Shown: positions 23,306 to 34,732 of the stretch, piece by piece | Layout: the number at the start of each line of letters is the position of its first letter | Numbering within the stretch: position 1 is the stretch's first letter | NCBI GenBank assembly: GCA_013368315.1 | Contig: JAACJM010000040.1 | Location: 1-64,000 of the forward strand | Reading direction: 5' to 3' | DNA: 64,000 nucleotides | Source: Tetrapyrgos nigripes | Taxonomy: Eukaryota > Basidiomycota > Agaricomycetes > Agaricales > Campanellaceae | Position numbers and translations under genes: made by a program | Notes under the pieces: model-generated | Databases searched by the model: none | What the model was told of the DNA's origin: nothing | What the model saw: only the letters and a program-made list of their open reading frames with translations

Positions 23306-23925
23306 AGCTATCAGTTAGTAGTTGCCGTCGGGTCTCCGCGGTCCATAACTGAACGACGGGCGGAGTTACAACAGAACGGATGGCTCCGGAGCCTCTGATC
23401 TCGCTCTGGCTTGTATCCTGCAGACTTTCTACCCATTTCTACGGTCCTGGGAATAAGCGTGTGCCTCCTGGAAACCGGCGTTCAGCTCGTGGACCATGTC
23501 GTGTAATAAATTTCTCTCTCCTGAAATGAATGTAAGACGAATGGTATCTTAGTCCACCCGGGTTGTTGGTCGCCTGCAGTGAGAGGCTGCCGTGTCGGTT
23601 ACCGGTCACCTCACTGGCAGAGGGTCGGAAAGGAATTAGTGACCTGGTAACCGGTGTGGCCACCGAAACGTAGAATAGCTGGAGGAAGACTAAGAATACA
23701 GAGTAATCAAAAAGAGCGTATGGTAAGTGAAATAATTCCTAGAGATTAGTAGTAGTAGAGTGCTCGGAAAGCTCGAGAAAGACTAATAAGAATACACACG
23801 AGTGAGAGACCAATAAAAGGGCGTATGGCAAGCATAGTAATGCGAGATATTGTATCTATGAATTATCCAACCCCCCCAGCATTAAAGCAGGTAATGACAG
23901 CGATAGTGACCATGATAATTGACTT
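23306..23925. other. Intergenic, with repeat fragments
   Basis: No intact gene. A 23-base word at 23488-23510 recurs with one difference at 46723-46745, in a frame reading RGPCRVIN at both places. An imperfect direct repeat of about 50 bases (GACTAAGAATA..GCGTATGGTAAG near 23685-23725; GACTAATAAGAATA..GCGTATGGCAAG near 23780-23835) lies just left of the deacetylase 3' end. Confidence 0.45.
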
Positions 23926-25617
23926 CTAAAGGTAGGAAATCAACAAGTGGGCCAGGACAAAACCAACTGAGGTCCATCCTAGAGTCCTAGTCGCGAACAC
24001 AGAAAGGGCGGAATTAGTAGACTGCGAAGGATGTACCGAAGAGGCGGAGACAGTTTGCGAAGCTGTAGAGTTTCGAACTGGCGATGGTTGGCCCGGAGAT
24101 GTTGCCGAGTTGGACGACTTGGTTCCACCGGAAGAGCTGGGATTGTTATTATCATTATTATTTGGCGAGGCGCCGTTTTGCGAGTTTGAGTCTGTCGTCG
24201 ATGACTGTGGTACCGAACCGGCGAGAATGTCCTGTCGTAAGACTGGACCGTCTTCTGTGCTGGGCGCATTGCGGTAAGGACTGGAATCAGTGTCGTTTGC
24301 AATCTGAGCCATAGACTTGATCGTCCAGCCGTTGGATTTAATGAGAGGATAGGTGTTGATAAAGGATTGAACAGACAAGTCAGATGTTTCGTGGTTGAGG
24401 ACAATAAGACCGGGCTCTTTGGGACCTGTTGAAAGAAATCACGATCAGTACCGCTGAGCAAATTCAATGCTGTGATCCGTACCTGTCGTCCACTGGGTCA
24501 TTTTGTCCTGAGTAGCTTGAAGAGTGGTGCCACCGGAAGCCAAAGCCCAATCATCGGTGCTAGAAATGGAGGTGAGATTAGTTGGAGCGCTAGACTGACG
24601 AAGAAAGTACTCACTCGTGATTCCAAATAATAGTCGTCAACCCGAAAATCTCTCTAACAATTGCGCTGACTCTCCTGTCGCTGACTCCATAGGGAGGCCT
24701 CCAATATTTGGCAACCCGTCCACCTGCAGAATCATGGATGATTTGCAAGGTCCATCCAAGCTAGACGTACGATCAGAGCAAGTTGAGGATAAGAAAGCAG
24801 ACCAATCTTACCTGAGCGACAACTTGTTCATTAGTCTGGGTAGTCATATGGGGATGGGTATAAGTGTGAACTGCAAGGTCGTGACCCTCATCGTATGCAC
24901 ATAAAAACATCTCGGGGTTTTCTCTAATGGTCCTTCCAATAAGGAAGTTGGTTGCGACTTCGTTGTTTTGCTTTAAGAAATCGTATAATTTGCCAGAGCT
25001 CTAAACAAGGGTCAGTTTAGAACCAAGACCGCAGAAGAACACACACAGGAAGAGGCCCGTCATCGAAGCCGAGACCATATAAATCTTGCGGAGCTTGCTA
25101 GGGTTGAGTAACAAACAGGTGCCATTAAGAGTAAGAAACTTACCATCCCATATATCACCGTCTATACGGCAAAGCTTGGTGGTCGATGAGCAGACTTCGG
25201 GCCCGCGGAGTCATGACCGTCTGGATATGTCAGTGTTTCAGATGAGACTGGAATGTTGGGGATCTTTCCTGCAGCGACGGCAGCATTGAGGGCATCATTC
25301 CATACAGAAGGCATTTGTGCGGGGTCTGGCAGTCCAGCAGGATATTTGGACAGCCATTCTGATTTCGAAAGGAAATAGCACATTTGAGAAACACAAAAAG
25401 AGACAACGAAAAGAAGAACGCGCTAACCAGGTGTACCAACGTCAGGATAATCGATACCATCATCATCGGGATCTTCGCGCCTGAAAAGGCTGGAGACAGG
25501 GTGGTCGCGTGAGTGGTGCCATGAGGGCGATGGAAGACGACGATTGGTCTGGTGTGAGTCGTGAGCCATTACAGAAGAGAGTGAGAATATTAAAGGAAGA
25601 AGAGTAAAGGAAATCAT
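23926..25617 (-). CDS. GPI-anchored chitin deacetylase (CE4, NodB)
   Basis: Multi-exon gene with ATG at 25617. The signal peptide (SFTLLPLIFSLSSVMA) leads to the basidiomycete chitin-deacetylase N-terminal region (DDDGIDYPDVGTPG, then SKYPAGLPDPAQMPSVWN). The NodB core follows: GFDDGP near 25060 (motif 1, catalytic Asp and metal-binding Asp) and HTYTHPHMTT near 24850 (motif 2, the two metal-binding His). A C-terminal Ser/Asn-rich linker and hydrophobic tail (23970-23926) form a GPI signal. The enzyme would convert cell-wall chitin to chitosan at the outer membrane face. Internal exon borders were not all resolved. It shares its upstream region with no close neighbour. Confidence 0.85.
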
Positions 25618-27011
25618 TACGAGTCGTGAGGAATGCTGGAAGCAGCTTCAATAAATACTCGCTCATCGCCAAGTAACCGTAGCAGGATCAGTTTCTCAAA
25701 CTCAACTATACCTTGAATCATACCAGTCACAGTCCGTAATTGGTCCACGACAACCGTTGAGGTTTCTCGATCATGCGTGGCAGGGAACATTCGGCGATCA
25801 TCGTTTTCAAGTGGACGCTGGTACGCGTCGCGTCGTCATGCTGAGTCCTGAGGGGGCCATTATTGATGCTTCATGCAATCTTCGACAAATTATTTACTCA
25901 GGAGGCCGAAGACGGCCTGGCCGCCTGACGACAAGGCTCGCTGCCTCGGAATAGAGACACCCAGGGAAGACATAAAGACCTGATGGAATGCGCTGAAGAA
26001 ACAAGTCGGAGGGCTAAATTGAGAACTTGAGATGGAAGATTGGAGGAAGGAAGCGCTTGACGAAGCCTTCATTGAGGTTGGGCTCAGTCAGACCAGGCTC
26101 ACTGACGCAATTTGTTTGGACCATCAAGTTTTTGGGGGACCTTAACCAAGACCTTAACAAACAAGGGTATCTTTATTTTTTTTCAATTTGTCCTCGAGCT
26201 AGAAACGGTTGCATAGAACTTAAAGTAAAATCAGCAGTCGACGCTGAAAGAAAGGAAGAGAAGGTCCATAAGGGGAAAAAGGGAAACGGAAACGAGACAG
26301 AGATAGTAAGACGGATAAAGGGGAACGATAGGCAAGGAGTTGCAAACAAGTAAACTATAATCAATCCTACAAGTATCCTTAAACCATACAGACACATACA
26401 CATAAATTGAAAACGAAACCGTAACAAAGACGCATACGTATCAATGATCATAAACGAAGAAACTATCCATCTCCATTGGTATTGGCATAAGAGTACTTGA
26501 TACTGGAAAGATGATAGAAGATGAATGAACCTGCTGGTGCGTGTTATCCAATCCAGGCTCATTAGCCCTAGTCCACCTGCACCTCGATGAGAGTCTATTA
26601 CTGTTTACTGTGCTGGTAGAATATGGAGAACAGCACAGAAACGACGAAAACGAGACGAGACAACATAGACTGAGTTGGAGACACAAACAGCCATGACCGG
26701 TACCGGAAAGTGATGGGTCGGATAGTGGATAGTGAACCTGAACGTGGACAGCGACAATGCCGCTTCATACCCCAGTCAGAATTTGGTTTGGATTATATGT
26801 ATGATCTGATATCGTCTGGAAACGAAGGGGAAAGAGGTCAATCACAGCGAGCACGATAAGGGGGAAAAAGACACTCACGAAATAAATGCCAGAACAACAC
26901 TACTCCTCCTCCAACCCAAACAAACCAGACCAGATCCAGGATTTCAGCCAGAAAATCCAGTTGACAAACTTGTCCTTGTCGTTGTAATTTTCCTACTCCT
27001 TTCTTTGACGT
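25618..27011. other. Intergenic, no gene
   Basis: 1.4 kb without a supported gene. The left part is the deacetylase promoter. The right part (about 26150-27000), A-rich on the + strand with short GAAACGA words, is probably a long 3' UTR for the gene ending at 27012. Short frames are not protein-like. Confidence 0.4.
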
Positions 27012-28294
27012 TTATGTATCCGGGTCAAGTTTCTCTCCCCTAGCAAGGAGCCTAACGCCTTTATGCTCCGGACGCTGAACCATCTCCATCATAGCCAACA
27101 CGGCTGGCGACCTCTCCACTAATCCGCCTCGCAATTTGTCATTACCGTTGCCGTTACTGTTACTGTTGCCTCGATTACGGGACATGATACGTTTGGGACG
27201 GTTATCCTCCTCAGAGGATGACCGGGTGTGGTGTGAAGCGTTGTAACCAGAGTTGGTATTGGGATGCGTCGAAGAGGGAGGTGGAGTGGGCTTCACCTCC
27301 AAAATTCTGATCCCCGCCTTCTGAGCCCAGTGAGCAACTTGAACCCCAGTGGTCCGAGGTTCATGTTTGTTGGTGTGGGAATGGTACTGGTGAGAATGAT
27401 GGGATGGAGCGGGCAAAGGAACGGGAGTCATGGGAGCCGAATCTTCCTCAGTTGAGGAAGGGAGTTTGAGGGTGGATGTCTGTGGGGACGTGTTGACGGA
27501 AGTGCAAACGGCTAAGACGACGCTGGGATTGGGATTGGGAGAAGTCGATGCGGCGTTAGCGTTGGTGTTTTCAACCTCCCATTGAGCGCAGCAAATGATT
27601 CTGCGGACCCATTCGGGAGAGCCATACCCGCTGCCACCGCTGACGGCCTTATCTTCGGATGTAGATTCGTTGAACTTGATTTTGTCCCAAGGAACAAAAG
27701 CTTCATCGCGCTGGACGAGGATACGAGGATTAGCGCCGACTTGGGCTTCGAGGATACGAGAGGCGGCTCGGGCCCTCTGTGCAAGTGAGTTGTTGCCTTT
27801 CTTGAGAAGGTCGAGGGTGTTCAACGCTGTAGAGTAAGATAGAGGTTGTTGAGTCGCCATTAAAACTGTTGGAATGCAAAGACCATACCTTCTAACGGTA
27901 CGATGACCACTTCCTCTCTTCCGTTCCTACTCCATTTCTTGAGCGAGTTGAGGGAATGGATCAGGACACTAGCATCAGCAATAACGACATCTGCATCCTT
28001 CTCTGATTCCGCATCTGACCTCCTGCGACCTCCTCCCGCCTGTTCGACCGTTCTCGTGCGGTCGAATTCGTCTGCACCTCCACCTCCACCTCTACGCCTA
28101 CTAGAATTCATAGGCTTTCCAGGAGAGTTTGTCGAGCGCTTGGCCGACGAGTTATTGTTGTTGTTGTTTCCTGGATTATACTTCCTGTCCCTATCCCTAT
28201 CTCTCCAATTCCCAGAAGAAGCCCCATTAGAGACAGATTTCTCGAGTTGCTCGACTTGATGATTGAGGAAAGCGGCGCCTAGCGCTCGCGACAT
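27012..28294 (-). CDS. PIN-domain protein
   Basis: Exon 28294-27889 joins exon 27826-27012 across a 62-base GTATGG..CTACAG intron, giving about 405 residues. The N-terminus (SRALGAAFLNHQVEQLEKSV) is helical. After a disordered Arg/Gly/Asn-rich stretch comes a PIN-like core: VVIADASVLIHSLNSLKKW carries the first catalytic Asp, and VVIVPLEALNTLDLLKKG the conserved Glu position. PIN domains are metal-dependent ribonucleases, and fungal members act in RNA surveillance. The second half is Ser/Pro/His-rich with a basic patch and a KGVRLLARGEKLDP end. The last conserved PIN acidic residue was not placed, so activity is uncertain. Divergent from the PLC gene, whose start lies 230 bases away. Confidence 0.65.
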
Positions 28295-28524
28295 AGCAAT
28301 CTGTAAAGTTGAACATCAGTGAGGTGGTTATTCTGAGTGAAGAGATAAGAAATATACCTTGCTTTCTGCAACTGCCATTGGAATGATGAAGGTTGGAGAC
28401 AAGGAACAGCGGGACAAGCCGCCTTCAATAAGGGTGCAATGACTAAGCTATCCTGTGTCAAGAACCTGTGCTTCTCTTGGCACTCCTAGTAGTACTACTA
28501 ACTTTGAGACTTCTTCATAGGAAA

Positions 28525-30519
28525 ATGGCAGATACTCTCGATGAAGAATGGCAAGGCAAAATTAAAGACATTTATCATGTCGACTGGCACCACAATGTCA
28601 ACCCACCTCTAGATAGAGACACCCGTCTCAGTTGGGAAATTCGAACCTTCATTGACTCGACTGAACCGGAGGGACTGGTAAGAAAAATTCGTTCTACTGA
28701 TTCGGCATGATTCATACTTATACAGCATTCAGTCTGCAAATGACTTGCTCAGACTGCCTGCAATACGCCCAGAACCTGTGGATGATTCACAACCTTTGAC
28801 TCACTACTTCATTTCCTCGTAAGTACTCCTTTTACTACGTACACTGTACAGCCGTCACTAATAGCATGACGCAGCTCTCACAACACTTACCTTTTCTCTC
28901 GTCAACTGGTTGGACGAGCTTCTGCTGCATGCTATACGCATATACTCTCCCGAGGAGCTCGCTGCGTCGAAATAGATGCTTGGTCGAGTTCACAGGGTAT
29001 CATCGTCAACCACGGGCATACTTTCAGCAAAGGAGTCTCCTTTCATAGTGTCTGCGTTGCTATCGGAGACGCTGTCAAAAAGGATGATTGGCCTGTGTTC
29101 GTTAGCCTGGAATGTCACGTCAAGCTTAAGGACCAGGAGGAGATGGTTAGGATTATGAAGGAAGCTTGGGGTGATAAGCTTGTTAAAGCAGAGTTGGAGG
29201 GTATTAAAGACAATAACGTGTCTCCGAGGGATTTGAAAGGGAGGATTTTGCTTATGGTGGGTGTGTTTAACCCTGCAGTACACGCCGGCTTGATACAAGG
29301 CTTTTTATCTAGGTTGAGTATTATCCTCCCGCCGAAGATAATGAAGATGACACCTCTTCTTCTTCATCATCATCATCATCCTCGGACGAAGACGATGACG
29401 AAACGGACAACGGAAAAATCACGGTCGTGAGCAAAAAAGAACAAGAAACCATCTCCGATGAGCTTGCTGCTTTGGGTTTCTATGCGCGTAGTATGAAACC
29501 TAAGAAAGGATGGCTTTCAGAAAGTAAGTTCCCTCCCTTCCTGCCATCTCTACCCCTTACATTCTGATGTTTACAAACCCGTTTTCTTCTAGATCTTACC
29601 TCACCTGCTCACATCCTCATTAACATCTCCGAATCTGGTCTCCTGGCCCTGCTCCCAGCGTCACTCCAGTCACTCATACACAACTCCTCCAAACACCTCC
29701 ACCGAATCTTCCCCAAAGGCCTTCGAATAACCTCTTCCAACATGGACGTGTTGAAGTTTTGGCGAAATGGTTCGCAGGTATGCAGCCTCAACTGGCAGAC
29801 CTTTGATAAAGGTATGCAAGTTAACGAGGCGATGTTTGTGGGGACGGGTGGGTGGGTTCTGAAGCCGGAGAAGATGAGGAGGGGGATAGATGAGGGAGAA
29901 GAAGAGAAGTTCGGTGATACAAATGAGAGCGCCAGGGTTAGGTTTAAAGCGCATGTTTTTGGTGTTAGTTCTCGTGAGTAGACTTCTTTTTTTTCCCCCT
30001 TTTCATAACCTCCTTCCCTCCCTTTCTTACCTATACTGACTACATGATCATATAGTACCCCATCCCGACAAAGACAAAGACCATCCCGACGATTCATACC
30101 ACGCCTACATCAAATTCGAACTCCTGCACTCTACACAGGATCAGTCCTGGAAATCCAAGTCCATCAAGATTAAACCGACTATTACAAGCAGTGATACTTC
30201 AAGTGGCCAGGTTGGAGGAGGCGATTGTATTTGGGGCGATGGGTTTGAATGGGAATTCGAGGAGGATCAGTTGGCTTTTGTTAGGTACATCTCATCCTCA
30301 TTTCCTCTGTCTCCTTTATTTGACAGTCCTATCTTTTTATTCTCTAGGATTCTCATCAAAGAAGACGAATGGGGCAAAGACGACGACATCGTCGTATTCT
30401 GTGCGCGTCTTATACATTTACAACAAGGATGGAGGTTTTTAAGAATGATGAATATGGATGGGAAAGATTCGGGTGCTACGGCTTTGGTCAAATTCGAGAT
30501 TGAGAGCTTGGCGGTGTAA
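28525..30519 (+). CDS. Phosphoinositide-specific phospholipase C
   Basis: Multi-exon gene; the first borders are 28525-28677, 28733-28818 and an exon from 28875. The X domain begins LTHYFISS joined to [13 protein letters not shown] and continues with [11 protein letters not shown] and [15 protein letters not shown], holding both catalytic His and the Ca2+-binding Glu/Asp. The Y domain follows an acidic linker (DEDDDETDN) with [47 protein letters not shown] and [12 protein letters not shown]2 domain ends the protein ([10 protein letters not shown], then [10 protein letters not shown]). It would hydrolyse PIP2 to IP3 and diacylglycerol. Only about 70 residues precede X, so PH and EF-hand domains are absent, as in short fungal or plant-like forms. 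Confidence 0.9.
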
Positions 30520-30961
30520 TGGTGTACTAGGTGTACTAGGTATGGTGATCTAGAGCTTGAGCGGATAAGAGATCGAGCAAGTGTGCTCATTGTCGGTATA
30601 GAAGGAAGGAATGTACGAGTACCAGTATTTATTTAAAGGAAGGAAATAAGGCCTTAAGGATTCTACTACTATTTTTATAGGTATTGCTATGTAGATAGTT
30701 AGAGTCTTCATCCATCCCTATCAAGTACCTATGAAGTGCCAATAGCCATACATGACTTTCTCTCGCGTTTCTCAGTGCGATTGCGATAATACTTCCTGTT
30801 TCGTATCGGATGAAATTCCGATCATCATGAGCAGTACTAACTAATATAGTAGCGGTTAAAATCAGCGAAGGTATACATAGAGTATATAGTACTTGTAAAA
30901 ATATTGCAGCGATAGCTTCTTGGGAAAAAAGATTAACGGGGAGTAGTCCTCGGACCTCTCC
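30520..30961. other. Convergent 3' spacer
   Basis: 440 bases between the PLC and rhodopsin-domain genes, both ending here. AT-rich; nothing else seen. Confidence 0.4.
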
Positions 30962-32418
30962 TTAGACCTCTCCCGCCTTCTCCTCCGCCTTCTCCTTCTC
31001 CTCCGCTTCACAATCCTGGTCCTGTTCTGATTCTAAACCTAACCATGGAATACTTCCAGTTAGTCGACCATTTTCTAAATCTTCGTCAAACGGTTTGATA
31101 CTAGGTAGAACATTCTCAGTGTTTGAGCTTCTTAGAGTGACGACCTCAGGAATCGTTGGCCTACTACCGTCTAAGCTTGAGTTCGCGCTCCTTGAATGGA
31201 CGGCATCCGAACCAATTTGCCTATGCATATCGGCAATAACTAGTGAAAGCTCTTGAAGGACGGAAATTCTCCGAGTTCTACCACGAACCCTGATATTATT
31301 GAGATCGCCCTTGGCCATGTGAAAAGAATTGATATGATCGGAAGGACCAGAGGGTTGATCTGACTCGGAGTCGTCGTTGAGTCTGAGGAGCCAGGAAGTC
31401 AAGACTGTGAGGTTGACTACTACGAGGGAAACAACCATCTGTTGATTTGAGCGTTTACAGGTTTCATCGTATGCATATGTACATGTCACTCAGTAAGGGG
31501 CATGAATGACACGATGATGACGACGACGACGCTCACCTCAATGACGGCAAACATGAACTCGAGATACCCAAGATTATACCAAATAGCGTACGCATGTACG
31601 AGACTAGCCGCAGTCGTGAAAATTGTCGAAGAAAAGATGCAAATGAGCCGAATCTTGAGGGATCGATAGCGTTTGCTTGTTAGAGAGGAAAAGAGGTATA
31701 TGGAGATGATGATGAGGCCTGAATCTGCGATGCAGTCAGCTGTCGAAAGGACACAAATCGCGATCAGTTCAGGAGAGAGAGACTGATGTGGATATTAACT
31801 TACTGGCGAGCTGAGCAGCTGCAACCTTCTTCCCAAGCATACACTGTTCAACGAACTTGTTCTTCCAACCCCTTTCCGTCTCACAGGTTATCCACATCTG
31901 CGCATCCAACAATGCCCAAGTAAGGAGGAACAATCCAACCGTGATTTTGAGTATTTGACGGAAACGTCCAGGATAGGTTAAACGAATGACTGTAAAAAGA
32001 ATGGAGATCCGTGCAGGCCAGATAGTAGCATAAAAACCGTTATCGACGAGATAGTATCCGAAGACTTTGATTTTGCTGGAGTAGTTCTCTGTTTACGTTT
32101 TATCCACGAAAAAGGAGATATTTAAGCACACAGAAGAAGTTTTTTGAAAGGATACCGACCAGGAGGCGAGGTAAATATGATTATCCCAGTCCATAAGAAA
32201 GCGATCCCCGTCATGGACATCAAAGCGAAAAAGTCATCCCACCAGAACTTTTTGCTGGAAACACGAAGATAGATACGAAACAGTGCTGCACAGATGGCAA
32301 TGGGAATTCCAATGAATGATGCGACTGGTTGAACAATCAGTATGCATGCAAGTGATCATGAACACCACTGAGACCCACCTCGAATTTCGACAGCAGAGGG
32401 TATGGGTAGAGCCACCAT
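30962..32418 (-). CDS. Fungal rhodopsin-domain (7-TM) membrane protein
   Basis: ATG at 32418. Five or so exons code for successive hydrophobic helices: IGIPIAICAALFRIYLRVS, the signature KKFWWDDFFALMSM, IRLTYPGRFRQILKITVG, GLIIISIYLFSSLTS, TIFTTAASLVHAYAIWYNLG and VVVSLVVVNLTVLTSWLL. The WWDD motif after TM1 and the overall 7-TM plan match the fungal 'rhodopsin domain' (PTH11-like) integral membrane proteins of unknown ligand. The cytosolic tail (about 130 residues) is Ser/Arg-rich, then acidic (EEKEKAEEKAGEV). No retinal-binding Lys is claimed. Likely plasma membrane; role unknown. Confidence 0.75.
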
Positions 32419-33069
32419 ATTATACACTGTAGGAAAGGAAGGCCTGCGTCAAGCGCAGTAGTATAGGACGATTAACCAGGAAGTAGGGAAGGAATTTAGT
32501 TGGTAGATGCTTGTGCGGACGTTGCTACTCATTTATCCAGTTCATTCATTGCGATCAATGAAAGCACAGAAGGAAATTTGGAGATCGTCTGGAGCGACGC
32601 ACGTCGTAATTGCGTCGCAAATTGAACTTGAAGTGACAGTTGTCATACAAAAATCCACGTGGTCGCGGTGGAACAGGATTGAAACAGGATTTTCTTAAAT
32701 TGAAACTTTGTTGCGTAGATATCCATTTTTCAAACATCGCTGTTGCATCTATGCACGAACTATAGTATTCCCCGGCTCCAGCCCAGTCCGATTGGCGGGA
32801 TGCTGTCGAGACTCGGCGATCGCCCATTGACAAAAAGCTTGGACTAGATTTGGACTCGTCAACGGATTGCTTTTTTGAAACGATCAAGATACTTTAATTA
32901 GAAGAATAACTCTATGACAATCCTGACGCACATGCCCATAGGCCTAAGTGTTCACTGGCCGAGTCATGGTACTGTGATTTACTCAGACCCCAAATTGATC
33001 CTCGTCAGAACATCTTCATCCAACCCTCCGCCTTTACTAGTCCTCTCGATCTCTTCATTGTTGTTGCTG
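32419..33069. other. Intergenic, no gene
   Basis: It holds the upstream region of the rhodopsin-domain gene and the 3' flank of the oxidase pseudogene. Short frames on both strands here have no support. Confidence 0.4.
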
Positions 33070-34281
33070 TCAAAACGCCCTAGCTTTAAGCCCTTGACCT
33101 CGTACTTCATCCAAAGAGTCCCACCCCGCCAAGCCCATAGTAACATCCAATTCCGCGAGAATGTGATGGATAAGCTGCTCGACGCCTGCTTGACCTGAGA
33201 GGATGGAGGCATGTATGAAGTCTGAACGGCCAACTATAGATAGATATTTGTTATTTTGAGCGCAGGAACTTTGGAGAATATGAAGGAAAACGCACTCAAC
33301 ACCGCGTCAGCACCCAACAACAATACATCACTGCTTCGAGTATACCACTTCCGGTACGAATACCAGAGTCAAAGAAGACGTGGAATTTCGGGAGATCTGG
33401 TCGGATTTGAGTAAATTCCAGAAGTAGGAACAAGGAAGATCGTGTGGTCGCCAACCGACTGACATAGAATCGAGGGTTATGAATAGGACGGTGTAACCTG
33501 CTGATTTGGCTCGGGAAAGGAGGGAGAGAGTAACAGACTGGTGCTGAGGCCAGTAGATTGAAAGAAGCGAGGAGCGAGGACACGGGCCATGGGTTTGGGT
33601 TTGGTCGTCATTGATGCAGTGTCCGAGCAAGAACTGATGATAGAAGGAGAAACTGGAACTGATTTATCGACTAGTAGACCGAGGTTCCAAAGAGTACCTT
33701 TCTTCTTATCATCAGATGGAGAAAGCTGAGCAAATTCTTCATTAGCCTTCGCAACACTTCCCAAGCTCCTTGAACTTGCGGTGGAGCGAACGAAAGGAAC
33801 ACCCAGCTTTCCAGCCCCTCTCGCCGGTGCTAGCTCCATCTGGACAAAATGATCCTTGAACACCGATGGAAGCGAGCATGATTGGTGAGGGATAGCGTGT
33901 GCCAAACAGGGTTGTGGAGAGGGAGCGGGTGTTGGTTGGGCTTAGCACGCGGGGTACTATGCGCAAAGAACGCAGGACTAAGAGGTTGTCATTATGGGTG
34001 GAAGAAGTGCCCGCTGAACCGCCTGCAAAGTCAAAGACGCCTGGATAATCATATTACGATGCAGCGTTAATATTGGCGACATACAAAAAAAAAGATGTAC
34101 CAGGATAGTCCTTCAAGTTGAAGTTCTCTCTAGCCTTTTCTTCAATTTCTTCAAATATGACCGTCCCGAGAGGTCGAGGGCTTCTGCAGATATCGATCAG
34201 GTATTGTCCCCATGGGACTTGATTGGACTCAAGTTTGGTCTGGAAGTGCGCCATTGGGAATGTATTAGAATTGTCCGCCAT
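33070..34281 (-). pseudogene. FMN-dependent alpha-hydroxy-acid oxidase, broken
   Basis: Similar to lactate 2-monooxygenase/glycolate-oxidase-type enzymes. The 5' part is well kept from ATG 34281 (MAHFQTKLESNQVPWGQYL, then an intron, then LRIVPRVLSPTNTRSLSTTLFG and IASIGVQG-like residues). Lesions follow: a frameshift at about 33835 right after PDG; a frameshift near 33557 within the FMN-site FFQ..YWP motif; a junction near 33433 where GWRPHDL runs directly into the C-terminal third; and a frameshift near 33325 after FDSGIRTGS. The junction removes well over 100 residues, including the catalytic-His NHGGRQ motif. The last exon (GQAGVEQLIHHILAELDVTM to TGA 33070) is again clean. Splice sites remain recognisable, suggesting recent loss. 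Confidence 0.85.
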
Positions 34282-34732
34282 TGCAGATGTCTGTGCTTTT
34301 TGTTCGCTGGCTGAAGGATGCTTTGGGCGTTGACGTAGACGCAAACGTCAACTAGTCCATTCTTCCGTTGTTCATGTCGTCAGACAGAGTGGTCGACCAA
34401 AGTATAAATAGACCCTTTAATCCCTCAGAATAGACCTAGCGAAGAAAAGCAAATCAAGACAGTCGTTGAAGATCAAGTTCAAAGTCGATGACAACAACTC
34501 CCTCTAGTAAGCGAGCTTGTGAGCCGTTGAGTCAGTCTAGGGGAGACTGACAACTCCCCGCCTTTTTTAGTCCCCTAATGCCAACGCTGCCATTCTTCTT
34601 TCCACCGTCTCTCGCTGCTAGGCCTTCAAACCTCAAGAAGCTAGGCATTGAACCGGGCACCTATCTTAGCCTCGACAGACTCCAAGGATTTAGGATAACT
34701 GGCATATTTTCATAGGGAATCGAGACTGCAAT

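Noticed and set aside
29609..30097. 162-codon minus-strand ORF inside the PLC gene
   Set aside because: Shadow of the conserved Y domain on the + strand.
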